Below, one piece after another: positions 16,714-24,673 of a stretch of 64,000 bases of DNA; positions within the stretch are counted from its first letter, which is position 1; each line of letters begins with the position of its first letter. A program made the position numbers and the translations under genes. The stretch is from assembly GCA_009744235.1 (NCBI GenBank), contig WPHV01000015.1, positions 1-64,000 of the forward strand. The letters run 5' to 3'. The notes beneath the pieces were generated by a model that was given only the letters and a program-made list of their open reading frames with translations, had not been told where the DNA came from and did no database searches. This DNA is from Gillisella vitis (lineage in GTDB: Bacteria; Pseudomonadota; Alphaproteobacteria; Rhizobiales; Rhizobiaceae).

Positions 16714-17847
16714 TCAGATCACATAGGCTTTCAGCGGCTCGAAACCGTTGAAGGCCACCGCCGAATAGGTGGTGGTATAGGCGCCGGTGCCTTCGATCAG
16801 CACGTCATCGCCAATGGTCAGCGACAGCGGCAGCGGATACATGTTCTTCTCATACATGACATCAGCGCTATCGCAGGTCGGGCCAGCCAACACGCAAGGC
16901 TCCATTTCATCACCGTCATGGGCCGTGCGGATCGGGTAACGGATCGCTTCGTCCATGGTTTCCGCCAGGCCGCCGAACTTGCCGATATCAAGGAACACCC
17001 AGCGATGGGCGTCATTGTCGGACTTCTTCGAGATCAGCACCACTTCTGCCTTGATCACACCGGCATTACCCACCATGCCGCGACCGGGCTCGATGATGGT
17101 CTGCGGAATGTTGTTGCCGAAATGCTTCTTCAGCGAGGCGTTGATGGCCTGGCCATAGGCTTCGGCAGACGGAATGTCGCGCAGGTACTTGGTCGGAAAA
17201 CCACCGCCCATGTTGACCATTTGCAGGTAGATGCCCTGCTTGGCCAGCTGTGCGAAAACCCGCTTGGCATCGCCCAGCGCTGCATCCCAGGCATCGACCT
17301 TGGTCATCTGCGAACCGACATGGAAGGACACGCCGAAGCTTTCCAGACCATGCTGGTGGGCATAGACCAGAACGTCGACGGCCATCTGCGGCACGCAGCC
17401 AAACTTGCGCGACAAAGGCCATTCGGCACCGTCACCATCGGTCAAGACGCGGCAAAACACACGGGCGCCGGGTGCGGCACGGGCGATCTTTTCGACTTCC
17501 TCATGGCTATCGACGGCAAACAGGTTGATGCCGAGCGCATGAGCCTTGGCAATATCCCGTTCCTTCTTGATGGTGTTGCCAAACGAAATCCGCTGGGCGG
17601 TCGCACCGGCAGCCAGCGCCATTTCGATTTCAGCCACGGAGGCGCAATCGAAGTTGGAGCCGAGCGATGCGAGCAGCGACAGGATTGCTGGCTCCGGGTT
17701 TGCCTTGACGGCATAATAGATGGCGCTGTCTGGCAGGGCGTGGCGGAATGCGCCATAATTATCGCGCACGACATCAAGGTCCACGACGAGGCAAGGGCCT
17801 TCAGGACGCTGGGTATTGATGAAGTCGAGGATGCGGGCGGTGGTCAT
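16714..17847 (-). CDS. Ornithine decarboxylase, type III (alanine racemase) fold
   Basis: The 377-residue PLP enzyme converts ornithine to putrescine, the entry to polyamine synthesis. The Schiff-base lysine is Lys48 in YYAVKANPEP. DCASVAEIEMALAAG, HVGSQM, the PLP-phosphate loop region EPGRGMVGNAG and the catalytic Cys in GPTCDSADVMY near the C-terminus are all present. The length matches the bacterial enzymes of this fold. The ATG at 17847 with GGAAGGG upstream is preferred; the frame stays open to 18060 through the leader RNA but that extension is not protein-like. Some homologues also act on lysine. A long leader upstream is probably the alphaproteobacterial speF RNA element. Confidence 0.9.
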   Translation of the reverse strand: MTTARILDFINTQRPEGPCLVVDLDVVRDNYGAFRHALPDSAIYYAVKANPEPAILSLLASLGSNFDCASVAEIEMALAAGATAQRISFGNTIKKERDIAKAHALGINLFAVDSHEEVEKIARAAPGARVFCRVLTDGDGAEWPLSRKFGCVPQMAVDVLVYAHQHGLESFGVSFHVGSQMTKVDAWDAALGDAKRVFAQLAKQGIYLQMVNMGGGFPTKYLRDIPSAEAYGQAINASLKKHFGNNIPQTIIEPGRGMVGNAGVIKAEVVLISKKSDNDAHRWVFLDIGKFGGLAETMDEAIRYPIRTAHDGDEMEPCVLAGPTCDSADVMYEKNMYPLPLSLTIGDDVLIEGTGAYTTTYSAVAFNGFEPLKAYVI

Positions 17848-17862
17848 GGCGATCCCTTCCAT

Positions 17863-18260
17863 AGTAAAAAGGTTACCGGAACCCAAAAAGTTCCGGATGG
17901 ACAAAGTGCGCCGAGACCTCGCTCGAAACCAGTCGGTGGAGACACTGGTACCGTACGAACGCTCTAACGCGGGCGATGGATCAACGCCCTCTTGCCTGAG
18001 AGCATTAGTCCGCTTTGTCTGCCATGGATTGGTTGGGGAACCCGACCGCACTTCCGGCAATGATGGTGTGCCTCTTCAGTGACCCCGGCTGATGGAAAGC
18101 CGGCAGAGACTAGAAAGGCCCGCACCGTCGTTGCTTCAAGGTGTCCTCGCATTTCCCGGTTGGCCGGGATAACGACTGGAGGGGTTAATTCCAGGTACCT
18201 TACCGATTTCCTCACCACATCGAGGATCGGCGGACACCCACAGGCACGTGCGACTTTGGG
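17863..18260 (-). promoter_or_regulatory. Leader RNA of ornithine decarboxylase, probable speF motif
   Basis: About 400 non-coding bases separate the decarboxylase start from the LysR promoter region. Corbino and colleagues described a conserved long leader, speF, at this position in Alphaproteobacteria. Visible stems include CCCGG/CCGGG (18155-18168), CCGGCT/AGCCGG (18085-18103) and, closest to the gene, CCGGAAC/GTTCCGG (17876-17882 with 17890-17896). The last is followed on the minus strand by five U residues (17870-17866), just before the ribosome binding site, so it could act as a terminator or translation block. The identification rests on position and structure; I did not run a covariance model. 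Confidence 0.6.
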
Positions 18261-18395
18261 CAAGACGGAGATAAGAAAACTCGCCGTCATAATCAAGCGG
18301 TTTTTGCAAGCCCGGTTCATTTTTTTATGTGTTTTATTATTGAACGAAGTGAGACTATTGTTCACCACCGATACAAACAACCCTGAGAGGCCCTC

Positions 18396-19325
18396 TTGGA
18401 CACCCTGACCCGCATCCGCGCTTTCATCGATGTCGTTGAAGCGGAAGGCTTTTCTGCCGCCGCCCGCAAGACCGGGCGCTCCAAGGCGCTGCTGTCAAAA
18501 TATGTCCGCGAGTTGGAGGACGAGTTGGGGGCGCTGCTTCTAAACCGCACCACACGGCAGTTCTCCATGACCGAGGCCGGTCACACCTATTATCGTAGCG
18601 CTGCCGACATCCTGAAAGAGATCGACAATCTGGCCGATCTGGTGCGCGAGAACAATGTCGGCATCAGCGGCAAGATTCGCATCACCGTGCCACGCAGCTT
18701 CACAGACGCCGAAGTTGGTCAGTCGCTGATCGATTTTGCCCTTCAACATCCCGATCTTTCCATCGAGATCGTTGCCGAGGACCGATTCGTTGACCTGATC
18801 GAGGAAGGCTTCGACTTGGCGATCCGCGTCACCAAGCTGGAGGATTCGGGGATGATTGCCCGCAAGCTGGCGGATTTCAGAAGCTATGCCTGCGCCAGCC
18901 CGGTTTTTCTGGAGAAATATGGTCCCCTCACCCATCCGCAGGATCTGTCCAAGGTGCCGGTGCTGATTGATACCAACACGCGCGGACACAACAGCCTGCG
19001 CCTGCGCCAGCCGGATGGCGAGGCCTTTACCGTCAACATTTCCGGGCCGCTGGAGGTCAATAGCCCCCAGACCACGCTGCGTGGCGCGCTATCGGGTCTC
19101 GGCATCGCCCTGCTGCCGGATTTCGTCGCTCGCAGACATATCGAAAGCGGCGCGCTGATTTCGATCTTCGAGGATTACATGCCCTCCGGCAGCGGGATCT
19201 ATGCGGTCTACCCGCATCGCCGCTACCTGCCCGCCAAGGTGCGCGCCCTTGTAGACTTCATGCACAATTGGTTCAAACGCAATGGCACATGCCAGCCCAA
19301 GCAAGGGTCGCCGACTTCGGAGTGA
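18396..19325 (+). CDS. LysR-family transcriptional regulator
   Basis: The 309-residue protein has the LysR winged helix-turn-helix at residues 1-60 (FIDVVEAEGFSAAARKTGRS, LSKYVRELEDELGALLLNRT) and an effector domain (IRITVPRSFTDAEVGQSLIDF). The start is a TTG with GAGAGG just upstream; no ATG fits the family N-terminus. It is transcribed divergently from ornithine decarboxylase with the long leader between them, but the subgroup (AaeR/DmlR-like) usually controls unrelated oxidoreductase or transporter genes. Its target is not evident here. Confidence 0.85.
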   Translation: MDTLTRIRAFIDVVEAEGFSAAARKTGRSKALLSKYVRELEDELGALLLNRTTRQFSMTEAGHTYYRSAADILKEIDNLADLVRENNVGISGKIRITVPRSFTDAEVGQSLIDFALQHPDLSIEIVAEDRFVDLIEEGFDLAIRVTKLEDSGMIARKLADFRSYACASPVFLEKYGPLTHPQDLSKVPVLIDTNTRGHNSLRLRQPDGEAFTVNISGPLEVNSPQTTLRGALSGLGIALLPDFVARRHIESGALISIFEDYMPSGSGIYAVYPHRRYLPAKVRALVDFMHNWFKRNGTCQPKQGSPTSE

Positions 19326-19546
19326 CAACAGGCCGAGCGCCCGTTTGATAGCCCCCTTGACCTATGGCTACCCTCTTCACTTTTTCAAGGCAAAAGTCAG
19401 CGGCCCTATTTCCGTCCTATTGCTTGGCCACCACAGACCATGAATATAGATGTCATGCGTCCACGCGACGCCGACAGTGCAGCGTGTCCTATCGGTTTCA
19501 TCATGGCCCGCTGTCGCACTCGATATAAGCAGCGGTTAGGGCGCAG

Positions 19547-20206
19547 ATGAACATAGCACGGCCTCTTCTTCTCGCCGGTTTTCTTGTCGCAGGGTTTCTA
19601 GGCCTGTCGGCGCCCTCGGCCTCGGCCCATCCGCATGTCTTCGTCCAGGCCCGGCTGGAAGTGGTGGCAGGCGCGGACAACACCATCAAGGAATTGCGCA
19701 ATACCTGGCGCTTTGACGAGGTGTTTTCCTCCAGCGTCATGCTGGATTTCGACAAGAACGGCGACCTGAAGCTCGACCATAGCGAGTTGCAGGATATCGC
19801 CAACACCATCCGCAGCTCGCTTGGCGACTATGGCTATTTCACCTTTATCAGCGCCAGCGGCGCGACCATCAACGTTGCCAAGCCGCAGGTGTTCAACGCC
19901 GATTATAAAGACAACCAATTGCTGGTCTTCTTTATCGTAAAGCCGGAAAAGCCCATTCCGATCAAGGGCAATCTCAGCTTCGGCGTTCACGATCCGACCC
20001 TTTATACGGCCATCGACTTCAAGCAGGACAGCGACATCGTCGAGACCGGCGACGCGCTGAAGAAATGCAAACGCACCGTGGTCCGGCCCAATCCCGATGA
20101 CGTGATCAAGCAGAACCAGGCCAGCCTGACCGAAGCCTTCTTCAACGATCCGACCGGCACCGACATGGGCAAGCTGTTTGCAACGAGGCTGGATCTGGCA
20201 TGCTGA
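19547..20206 (+). CDS. DUF1007 periplasmic protein of nickel/cobalt transport locus
   Basis: The 219-residue protein starts with a signal peptide (about 1-27, ending SASAHPHV) and continues with the DUF1007 pattern HPHVFVQARLEV, NTWRFDEVFSSSV, DFDKNGDLKLDHSEL. The HPH after the cleavage site is the conserved hallmark and could bind metal at the mature N-terminus. DKNGDLKLDHSE resembles an EF-hand-like loop. Its end overlaps the NicO-type exporter gene by seven bases, so the two are translationally coupled. It presumably assists metal handling in the periplasm; the mechanism is unknown. Confidence 0.85.
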   Translation: MNIARPLLLAGFLVAGFLGLSAPSASAHPHVFVQARLEVVAGADNTIKELRNTWRFDEVFSSSVMLDFDKNGDLKLDHSELQDIANTIRSSLGDYGYFTFISASGATINVAKPQVFNADYKDNQLLVFFIVKPEKPIPIKGNLSFGVHDPTLYTAIDFKQDSDIVETGDALKKCKRTVVRPNPDDVIKQNQASLTEAFFNDPTGTDMGKLFATRLDLAC

Positions 20207-21354
20207 CGCATCGACGAGCTTCGAGGACCGCTCTGCTTGTTGCTGTCGCTCTTGCCGTGGTACTTCCTGCCACACTCGCCGCCACACTGGCCCATGCAGG
20301 CTCGCCGCTTGGCATCGGCACCGCCGAACCGTCCTTTCAGATGGACGGGCCGTTGGCCGGGGTGATGCTATGGATCAACACCCATCAACAGGCCTTCTAC
20401 CGGGCGCTGACCGAGGCGTTGCGCGGCATGCGTGACGATCCCCACCAGCTCTGGGTATTGATCGGCCTGTCCTTTGCTTACGGCGTGTTTCATGCCGCCG
20501 GCCCCGGCCACGGCAAGGCGGTGATCTCGTCCTATATGGTCGCCAATGAGCTGGAGCTGAAGCGCGGCATCGCCATTTCCATCGCCTCTTCGATTTTGCA
20601 GGCCATCGTCGCCATCGTCACCGTGGGTGTGATGTTTCTCGCCCTGCGCGGCAGCGGCATTACCCTTACACGGGCAACCGACGCCATGGAAGCCGCCAGT
20701 TTCGCGCTGGTCGTCGCCTTCGGTGTGTGGCTGCTGGTCCGCAAGCTGAGCGAGGCTTTCCGGCATCGCCAGCCTCTGCCGGTCCTAGCCTTTTCCGGCG
20801 GGAGTACGGGCGAGATCCCATCGGATGGCGTGACAGCGGGCCTGTTCGATGCGCCGCAGCCAGTTGGTACAAAATCCGCATCGTCTTCAGGAACCGGCCT
20901 GCGCTTCAAGGCCGATGCAGCCGAGAGCGACCGTTATTTACCGCGTAAGGGCGAAATCTGCGTGGATTGCGGCCGCAGCCATCTGCCTTCGCCAGCCATG
21001 GTCGGTGCCGAGCATTTCAGCGTCAAGGAAGCCTGGTCGGCCATTGTCGCCGTTGGCCTTCGCCCCTGTTCCGGCGCGCTGCTGGTCATGACCTTCGCGA
21101 TGTTGAACCAGCTCTATCTCGGTGGCATTCTATCGGTCTTCGCCATGGCGGCGGGAACCGCGATCACCGTCTCGGCCCTTGCCATCGCTGCCGTCGGTGC
21201 CAAGGGCCTGGCGGTGCGGCTGGCAGGCCATGGCTCCCATACCGCCTACCGCGTCGGCCTTGCCATCGAAATCGGCGGCGCGTTGTTCATCATCCTGGTC
21301 GGAAGCCTGCTGCTGGCCGCCTCACTGCAAGGCTATCACCTGTCATCCGGGTGA
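20200..21354 (+). CDS. NicO/RcnA-type nickel-cobalt efflux permease
   Basis: The 384-residue membrane protein has the family signatures HAAGPGHGKAVISSYM (around residues 98-113) and GLRPCSGALLVMTFA in the second half, with about six hydrophobic segments and a signal-like N-terminus. A soluble loop of roughly 85 residues between the halves contains ICVDCGRSHLP, with two Cys and one His that may bind metal. Family members export nickel or cobalt, or import nickel in other branches. It overlaps the DUF1007 gene upstream and converges with a small membrane-protein gene, overlapping it by 19 bases. Confidence 0.85.
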   Translation: MLTHRRASRTALLVAVALAVVLPATLAATLAHAGSPLGIGTAEPSFQMDGPLAGVMLWINTHQQAFYRALTEALRGMRDDPHQLWVLIGLSFAYGVFHAAGPGHGKAVISSYMVANELELKRGIAISIASSILQAIVAIVTVGVMFLALRGSGITLTRATDAMEAASFALVVAFGVWLLVRKLSEAFRHRQPLPVLAFSGGSTGEIPSDGVTAGLFDAPQPVGTKSASSSGTGLRFKADAAESDRYLPRKGEICVDCGRSHLPSPAMVGAEHFSVKEAWSAIVAVGLRPCSGALLVMTFAMLNQLYLGGILSVFAMAAGTAITVSALAIAAVGAKGLAVRLAGHGSHTAYRVGLAIEIGGALFIILVGSLLLAASLQGYHLSSG

Positions 21355-21548
21355 CGCCGCTGATAGCGCGCGCGGAGCCAGAAGATCAGGAAGAACGACA
21401 AAACCACCATAGAGCCGACCGCAGCCGCCAGAAGTGGCGAAAATTGCCCGATCCACAGGACCAGATTGGGCAGGAACACCATGGCCAGTCCGAAGCCGAG
21501 AATGATCAGGCCAGCAGCAATCGCCGAGTTTTTATCGCGTGGGCTCAT
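21336..21548 (-). CDS. Small two-helix membrane protein
   Basis: The 70-residue product has two hydrophobic helices (about 9-31 and 36-58) joined by a short loop, with a positive C-terminus (RARYQRRHPDDR). I do not recognise the family. It is likely real because its start overlaps the end of the GNAT gene by four bases (ATGA), the usual sign of coupling. Its 3-prime end overlaps the convergent exporter gene by 19 bases. Confidence 0.6.
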   Translation of the reverse strand: MSPRDKNSAIAAGLIILGFGLAMVFLPNLVLWIGQFSPLLAAAVGSMVVLSFFLIFWLRARYQRRHPDDR

Positions 21549-22234
21549 GTCGCAGACCTCAAAGCGGCTCGAATATCCTTAAGCCGCTGTTTCTGATTGC
21601 CGTCGGCATCGAAATTATCAGAATCGAGCCAGGCGTCGAACCCGGCTTTAACGAGGGGCCAATCGGCATCGATGATCGAAAACCAGGCGGTATCGCGGTT
21701 CTTTCCCTTGGAAATCATATGCTGGCGAAATACGCCCTCGAAGGTGAAGCCATAGCGGCGCGCCGTGACCTTGCTCGGCTCGTTGTCATTATGGCATTTC
21801 CATTCGTAGCGCCGATAGCCGAGATCCTCGAACACATGTCTGGCCAGCAGATAATGCGCTTCACTCGATAGGGCAGAGCGTTTCATCGCCGGACCATGTG
21901 CAACCGAGCCGACTTCGACCACGCCGTTTTTAGGATCGGGTCGCATCAGGCTGGCCATGCCGACGATGGTGCCATCCGCCTTGGAGCGGAAGATATGGGT
22001 GATCAGGCTGCCGCTGGCATTGGCGCCCTCCAGCCAGTCGCCGAAGACCTCGACACCGGAAAAATCGTCATTGGGAAAATAGCGCAGCGCCTGATTGACG
22101 GCATCGCCACCGCCCAGCCCGGCCCACAGCTCCGACAGATGCTGCTCGCGGACAAAGGGCTCGACCAGGACATACCGGCCCTCAAGCCGCACTGGCGCTG
22201 GTGCCGCAACGCGATAGGTCTTCAGATCCTGCAT
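21545..22234 (-). CDS. RimJ/RimL-type GNAT N-acetyltransferase
   Basis: The 229-residue protein carries VRLEGRYVLVEPFVREQHLSELW at the start, SLMRPDPKNGVVEVGSVAHG in the core and YRRYEWKCHNDNEPSKVTAR with GFTFEGVFRQHMISKGKNRD at the end, the pattern of the RimJ/RimL group including ribosomal-protein and peptide acetylases. The acceptor is unknown. It is the first gene of a two-gene unit with the small membrane protein. Confidence 0.85.
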   Translation of the reverse strand: MQDLKTYRVAAPAPVRLEGRYVLVEPFVREQHLSELWAGLGGGDAVNQALRYFPNDDFSGVEVFGDWLEGANASGSLITHIFRSKADGTIVGMASLMRPDPKNGVVEVGSVAHGPAMKRSALSSEAHYLLARHVFEDLGYRRYEWKCHNDNEPSKVTARRYGFTFEGVFRQHMISKGKNRDTAWFSIIDADWPLVKAGFDAWLDSDNFDADGNQKQRLKDIRAALRSAT

Positions 22235-22260
22235 GATGCCCCCTGTTCGATCATACGAAA

Positions 22261-22380
22261 GCTCGAAAATGCTAACGCATCCTCGCTTTGAAGGAATTTC
22301 GAATATCTCAAATGCACCAGGGGCTTGAGGTATGCGAAAATGGAATGCGAAGATACATTTTCAATGACTCTTCTTATCAC
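22261..22380 (+). repeat. 120-bp two-hairpin repeat, copy A
   Basis: This matches 23265-23384 in the same orientation, sharing blocks such as ACGCATCCTCGC, TTTCGAATATCTCAAATGCA and CATTTTCAATGACTCTTC. Its hairpins are less perfect than those of copy B. It lies between the GNAT promoter region and the DUF533 gene end. Confidence 0.8.
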
Positions 22381-22450
22381 ATCAGGATTATGCCAGCCGT
22401 AACGGGAAGGCAACGGCGATTTCCGCCGTTGCTTTTGTTGAGCGTCAGTC

Positions 22451-23155
22451 TCAGCCAGCCGGCGTCTCAACCTTGGCCGCCGCAACCGTCGCCTCGATAT
22501 GGTCGATCAACCCATCGGCAAGCCCCAGGCGTCCGGCCAGCAGGTCGAGATAGCCGCGCTCGGCGCGGGTATCGGGGTCGATGGTCAACCGCGAGGCCGT
22601 ATAGAGTTCGACCTTCTGTTCCTCAGTGCGGGCGGCAGCCACCAACGCATCGAGATCGGTCGGATTGTCCAGTTCTGCACGAATAAAGGCCTCCGCCTCA
22701 TCGCCGAGTTCCTCGACATGCAGTTTTTCCATGATGTTGGCGCGCTCGCCTGCGTCGATATGGCCATCGGCCTTCGCCGCGGCAATCATCGCCTTGATCA
22801 GAGTGAGCGCAAAATCATTGCTGAGCGAGGTTGCCGGATCAAAGCCGGAATTTTGCGGTGGAGCCGGCAGTTCCGGCAGGGCGCGCAGCTCTTCCGGGGC
22901 CTTGCCGGACTGGTAATTGCGATAGGCGCGGTAGCCGAGACCGGCCACCAGCGCCAGGCCGCCAACTTTCAGCGCACCTCCGGCCAGCGACCGTCCGGTC
23001 TTGGTGCCGAGCAGCACGGACACCAGCGCACCGGTCTTCCAGGGATTGGACTTGGCATAGCTTGCGGCGTCATCACCCCTCTTGCGAACAGAGCCGCCGA
23101 TGCCCGGGATCTGCGATCCCAGAAACTGCGTGAGGAGCTTTTTGGCGTCGATCAT
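22451..23155 (-). CDS. DUF533/TerB-like protein (YebE family)
   Basis: The 234-residue protein has a Gly-rich N-terminal part (TQFLGSQIPGIGGSVRKRG), a hydrophobic segment at about 45-75 (GALKVGGLALVAGLGYRAY) and a C-terminal helical TerB-like domain (LIKAMIAAAKADGHIDAGER, then MEKLHVEELGDEAEAFIRAE), where acidic residues resemble the metal-binding site of tellurite-resistance TerB. The E. coli relative YebE is an inner-membrane stress-induced protein of unknown role. The gene stands alone and is bracketed by two direct 120-bp repeats, which could recombine and remove it. Confidence 0.8.
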   Translation of the reverse strand: MIDAKKLLTQFLGSQIPGIGGSVRKRGDDAASYAKSNPWKTGALVSVLLGTKTGRSLAGGALKVGGLALVAGLGYRAYRNYQSGKAPEELRALPELPAPPQNSGFDPATSLSNDFALTLIKAMIAAAKADGHIDAGERANIMEKLHVEELGDEAEAFIRAELDNPTDLDALVAAARTEEQKVELYTASRLTIDPDTRAERGYLDLLAGRLGLADGLIDHIEATVAAAKVETPAG

Positions 23156-23264
23156 TCTCTTCTCCCTAATATTTCAGCTAGAAGAGAGATAGGAACGCCC
23201 GCGCCCTTTCCCAAGACGCGGGCGTCAAATTACGACATATGCGGCCGTTCCCAGCTTATAGACG

Positions 23265-23384
23265 GCTCGAAGATGCTGACGCATCCTCGCCTGATACGAG
23301 TTTCGAATATCTCAAATGCATCAAGGGCATGAGATATTCGAAAGTGGTATACGAAGAGTCATTTTCAATGACTCTTCGTATTAG
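23265..23384 (+). repeat. 120-bp two-hairpin repeat, copy B
   Basis: It contains two perfect hairpins. In the first, 14 bp pair (23301-23314 with 23330-23343); in the second, 12 bp pair (23350-23361 with 23369-23380) around TTTTCAA. The second ends one base before the eda stop codon, so it is in the right place to serve as that gene's transcription terminator or mRNA 3-prime end. Confidence 0.8.
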
Positions 23385-24019
23385 CCCTTCAGCGCGCAGG
23401 CCTCAACGGCCAGCTTGGTAATGCCTGCCCAATCGCCCGCAGCAACCAGCTCTTTCGGTGCCACCCAGGAGCCGCCAACGCAGACCACGTTGGGCAGCGA
23501 CAGATAATCCCTGGCATTCTTCAGCGAAATGCCGCCTGTCGGGCAAAACAGCGTGCCTGCCAGCGGCGAGGACAGCGATTTCAGATAGGCCGCCCCACCT
23601 GCCTGTTCGGCGGGGAAGAATTTCAACACTTCATAGCCCTTTTCGCGCAGGGTCATCACTTCGCTGGCCGTGGCAGCGCCCGGCAGCAGCGGCACATCGG
23701 AACCGGCGGCAGCCGCTAGCAATTCCGGCGTGGTGCCGGGGCTGACGATGAACTGCGACCCGGCTTTCAGCGCGGCTTCGAAATGGGCGGGGTTGAGAAT
23801 GGTCCCGGCACCGGCCACAGCACCCTCGACCTCGGCGGCCACCCGGGAAATCGCTTCCAGCGCAGCTGGCGTGCGCATCGTGATTTCGATGGCTTTCAGC
23901 CCACCCGCCACCAGCGCCCGCGCCAGCGGCACGGCGGTTTCGACATCGTCGATGATCAGCACGGGAATAACGGGCTGAAGCTTGAGCACCGCCAACAATC
24001 TGTCCGTCTTCGCAGTCAT
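23381..24019 (-). CDS. eda: 2-keto-3-deoxy-6-phosphogluconate aldolase
   Basis: The 212-residue trimeric aldolase splits KDPG into pyruvate and glyceraldehyde 3-phosphate in the Entner-Doudoroff pathway and may also act on 4-hydroxy-2-oxoglutarate. The Schiff-base Lys133 lies in VLKFFPAEQ, with Glu45 and Arg49 in IEITMRTP, the same numbering as the E. coli enzyme. GAGTILNP and PGAATASEV are also conserved. The ATG at 24019, with GAAAGG seven bases upstream, is preferred over 24034. It stands alone; edd is not in the window. A perfect hairpin from the 120-bp repeat lies immediately after the stop. Confidence 0.92.
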   Translation of the reverse strand: MTAKTDRLLAVLKLQPVIPVLIIDDVETAVPLARALVAGGLKAIEITMRTPAALEAISRVAAEVEGAVAGAGTILNPAHFEAALKAGSQFIVSPGTTPELLAAAAGSDVPLLPGAATASEVMTLREKGYEVLKFFPAEQAGGAAYLKSLSSPLAGTLFCPTGGISLKNARDYLSLPNVVCVGGSWVAPKELVAAGDWAGITKLAVEACALKG

Positions 24020-24178
24020 GAACATACCTTTCAAACGATTAGATATTCCTGATTAGCGCGTGGAAACCGCCCTGTCGAGGCAAATGCGCACAGTAGGAAC
24101 TGAAGGACTGATGGAACTATTGTCAAACCGGCGTCATACTATACAGTGAAATCGATTTTAACGTGACGGAAAGCAGCC

Positions 24179-24673
24179 ATGGCAAAGGAAATCGAAAGAA
24201 AATTCCTGGTCCGCGCAGACACTTGGCGTCAACATGTCAGCAAATCCAGCCGTTTTCAGCAGGGCTATATCCTGTCGGGAGCCGATCGTTCCGTGCGCAT
24301 CCGCATCCGCGACCAGGCCGATGCGCTACTGACCATCAAGATCGGTCATGTTGGTCTCAGCCGCGATGAATTCGAATATGAGATCCCGCTGGCCGACGGG
24401 CTGGAAATGATCGACAAAGCCCAGGGCAACGTCATCGAAAAGACCCGTTATAACGTCGAATACGGCGGCTATCTCTGGGAAGTCGACGTCTTCGCAGGCG
24501 CCCATGCCGGGCTTGTGGTGGCCGAGGTCGAACTGGAAAACGACTGCGAAGACCCACCGCTACCGCCTTGGGTCGGGCGGGAAGTGACCGGCGACGGACG
24601 CTATTCCAACCAATGGCTGGCGACATCCACGCCTTCGACGGAAAGGCGCAATGGCCTATCGCTTAAGGCCTGA
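24179..24673 (+). CDS. CYTH-domain protein, probable triphosphate tunnel enzyme
   Basis: The 164-residue protein begins with the ExExK signature (EIERK, residues 4-8) of CYTH proteins, whose beta tunnel binds triphosphates and divalent metal. Further basic and acidic tunnel residues are visible in SVRIRIRDQ, LTIKIG, EYEIPL and VAEVELEN. Bacterial relatives are inorganic triphosphatases. Its end overlaps the CHAD gene by 23 bases. In many bacteria CYTH and CHAD are one polypeptide, so the two products here probably work together on polyphosphate or triphosphate. Confidence 0.85.
   Translation: MAKEIERKFLVRADTWRQHVSKSSRFQQGYILSGADRSVRIRIRDQADALLTIKIGHVGLSRDEFEYEIPLADGLEMIDKAQGNVIEKTRYNVEYGGYLWEVDVFAGAHAGLVVAEVELENDCEDPPLPPWVGREVTGDGRYSNQWLATSTPSTERRNGLSLKA

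Noticed and set aside
17848-18060. In-frame N-terminal extension of ornithine decarboxylase
   Set aside because: The frame is open but the added residues are not conserved-looking, and the ATG at 17847 has a strong ribosome binding site and gives the normal length.
17964-18380. 138-residue minus-strand frame in the decarboxylase leader
   Set aside because: It crosses all the predicted hairpins and has no family features; it is probably non-coding leader.
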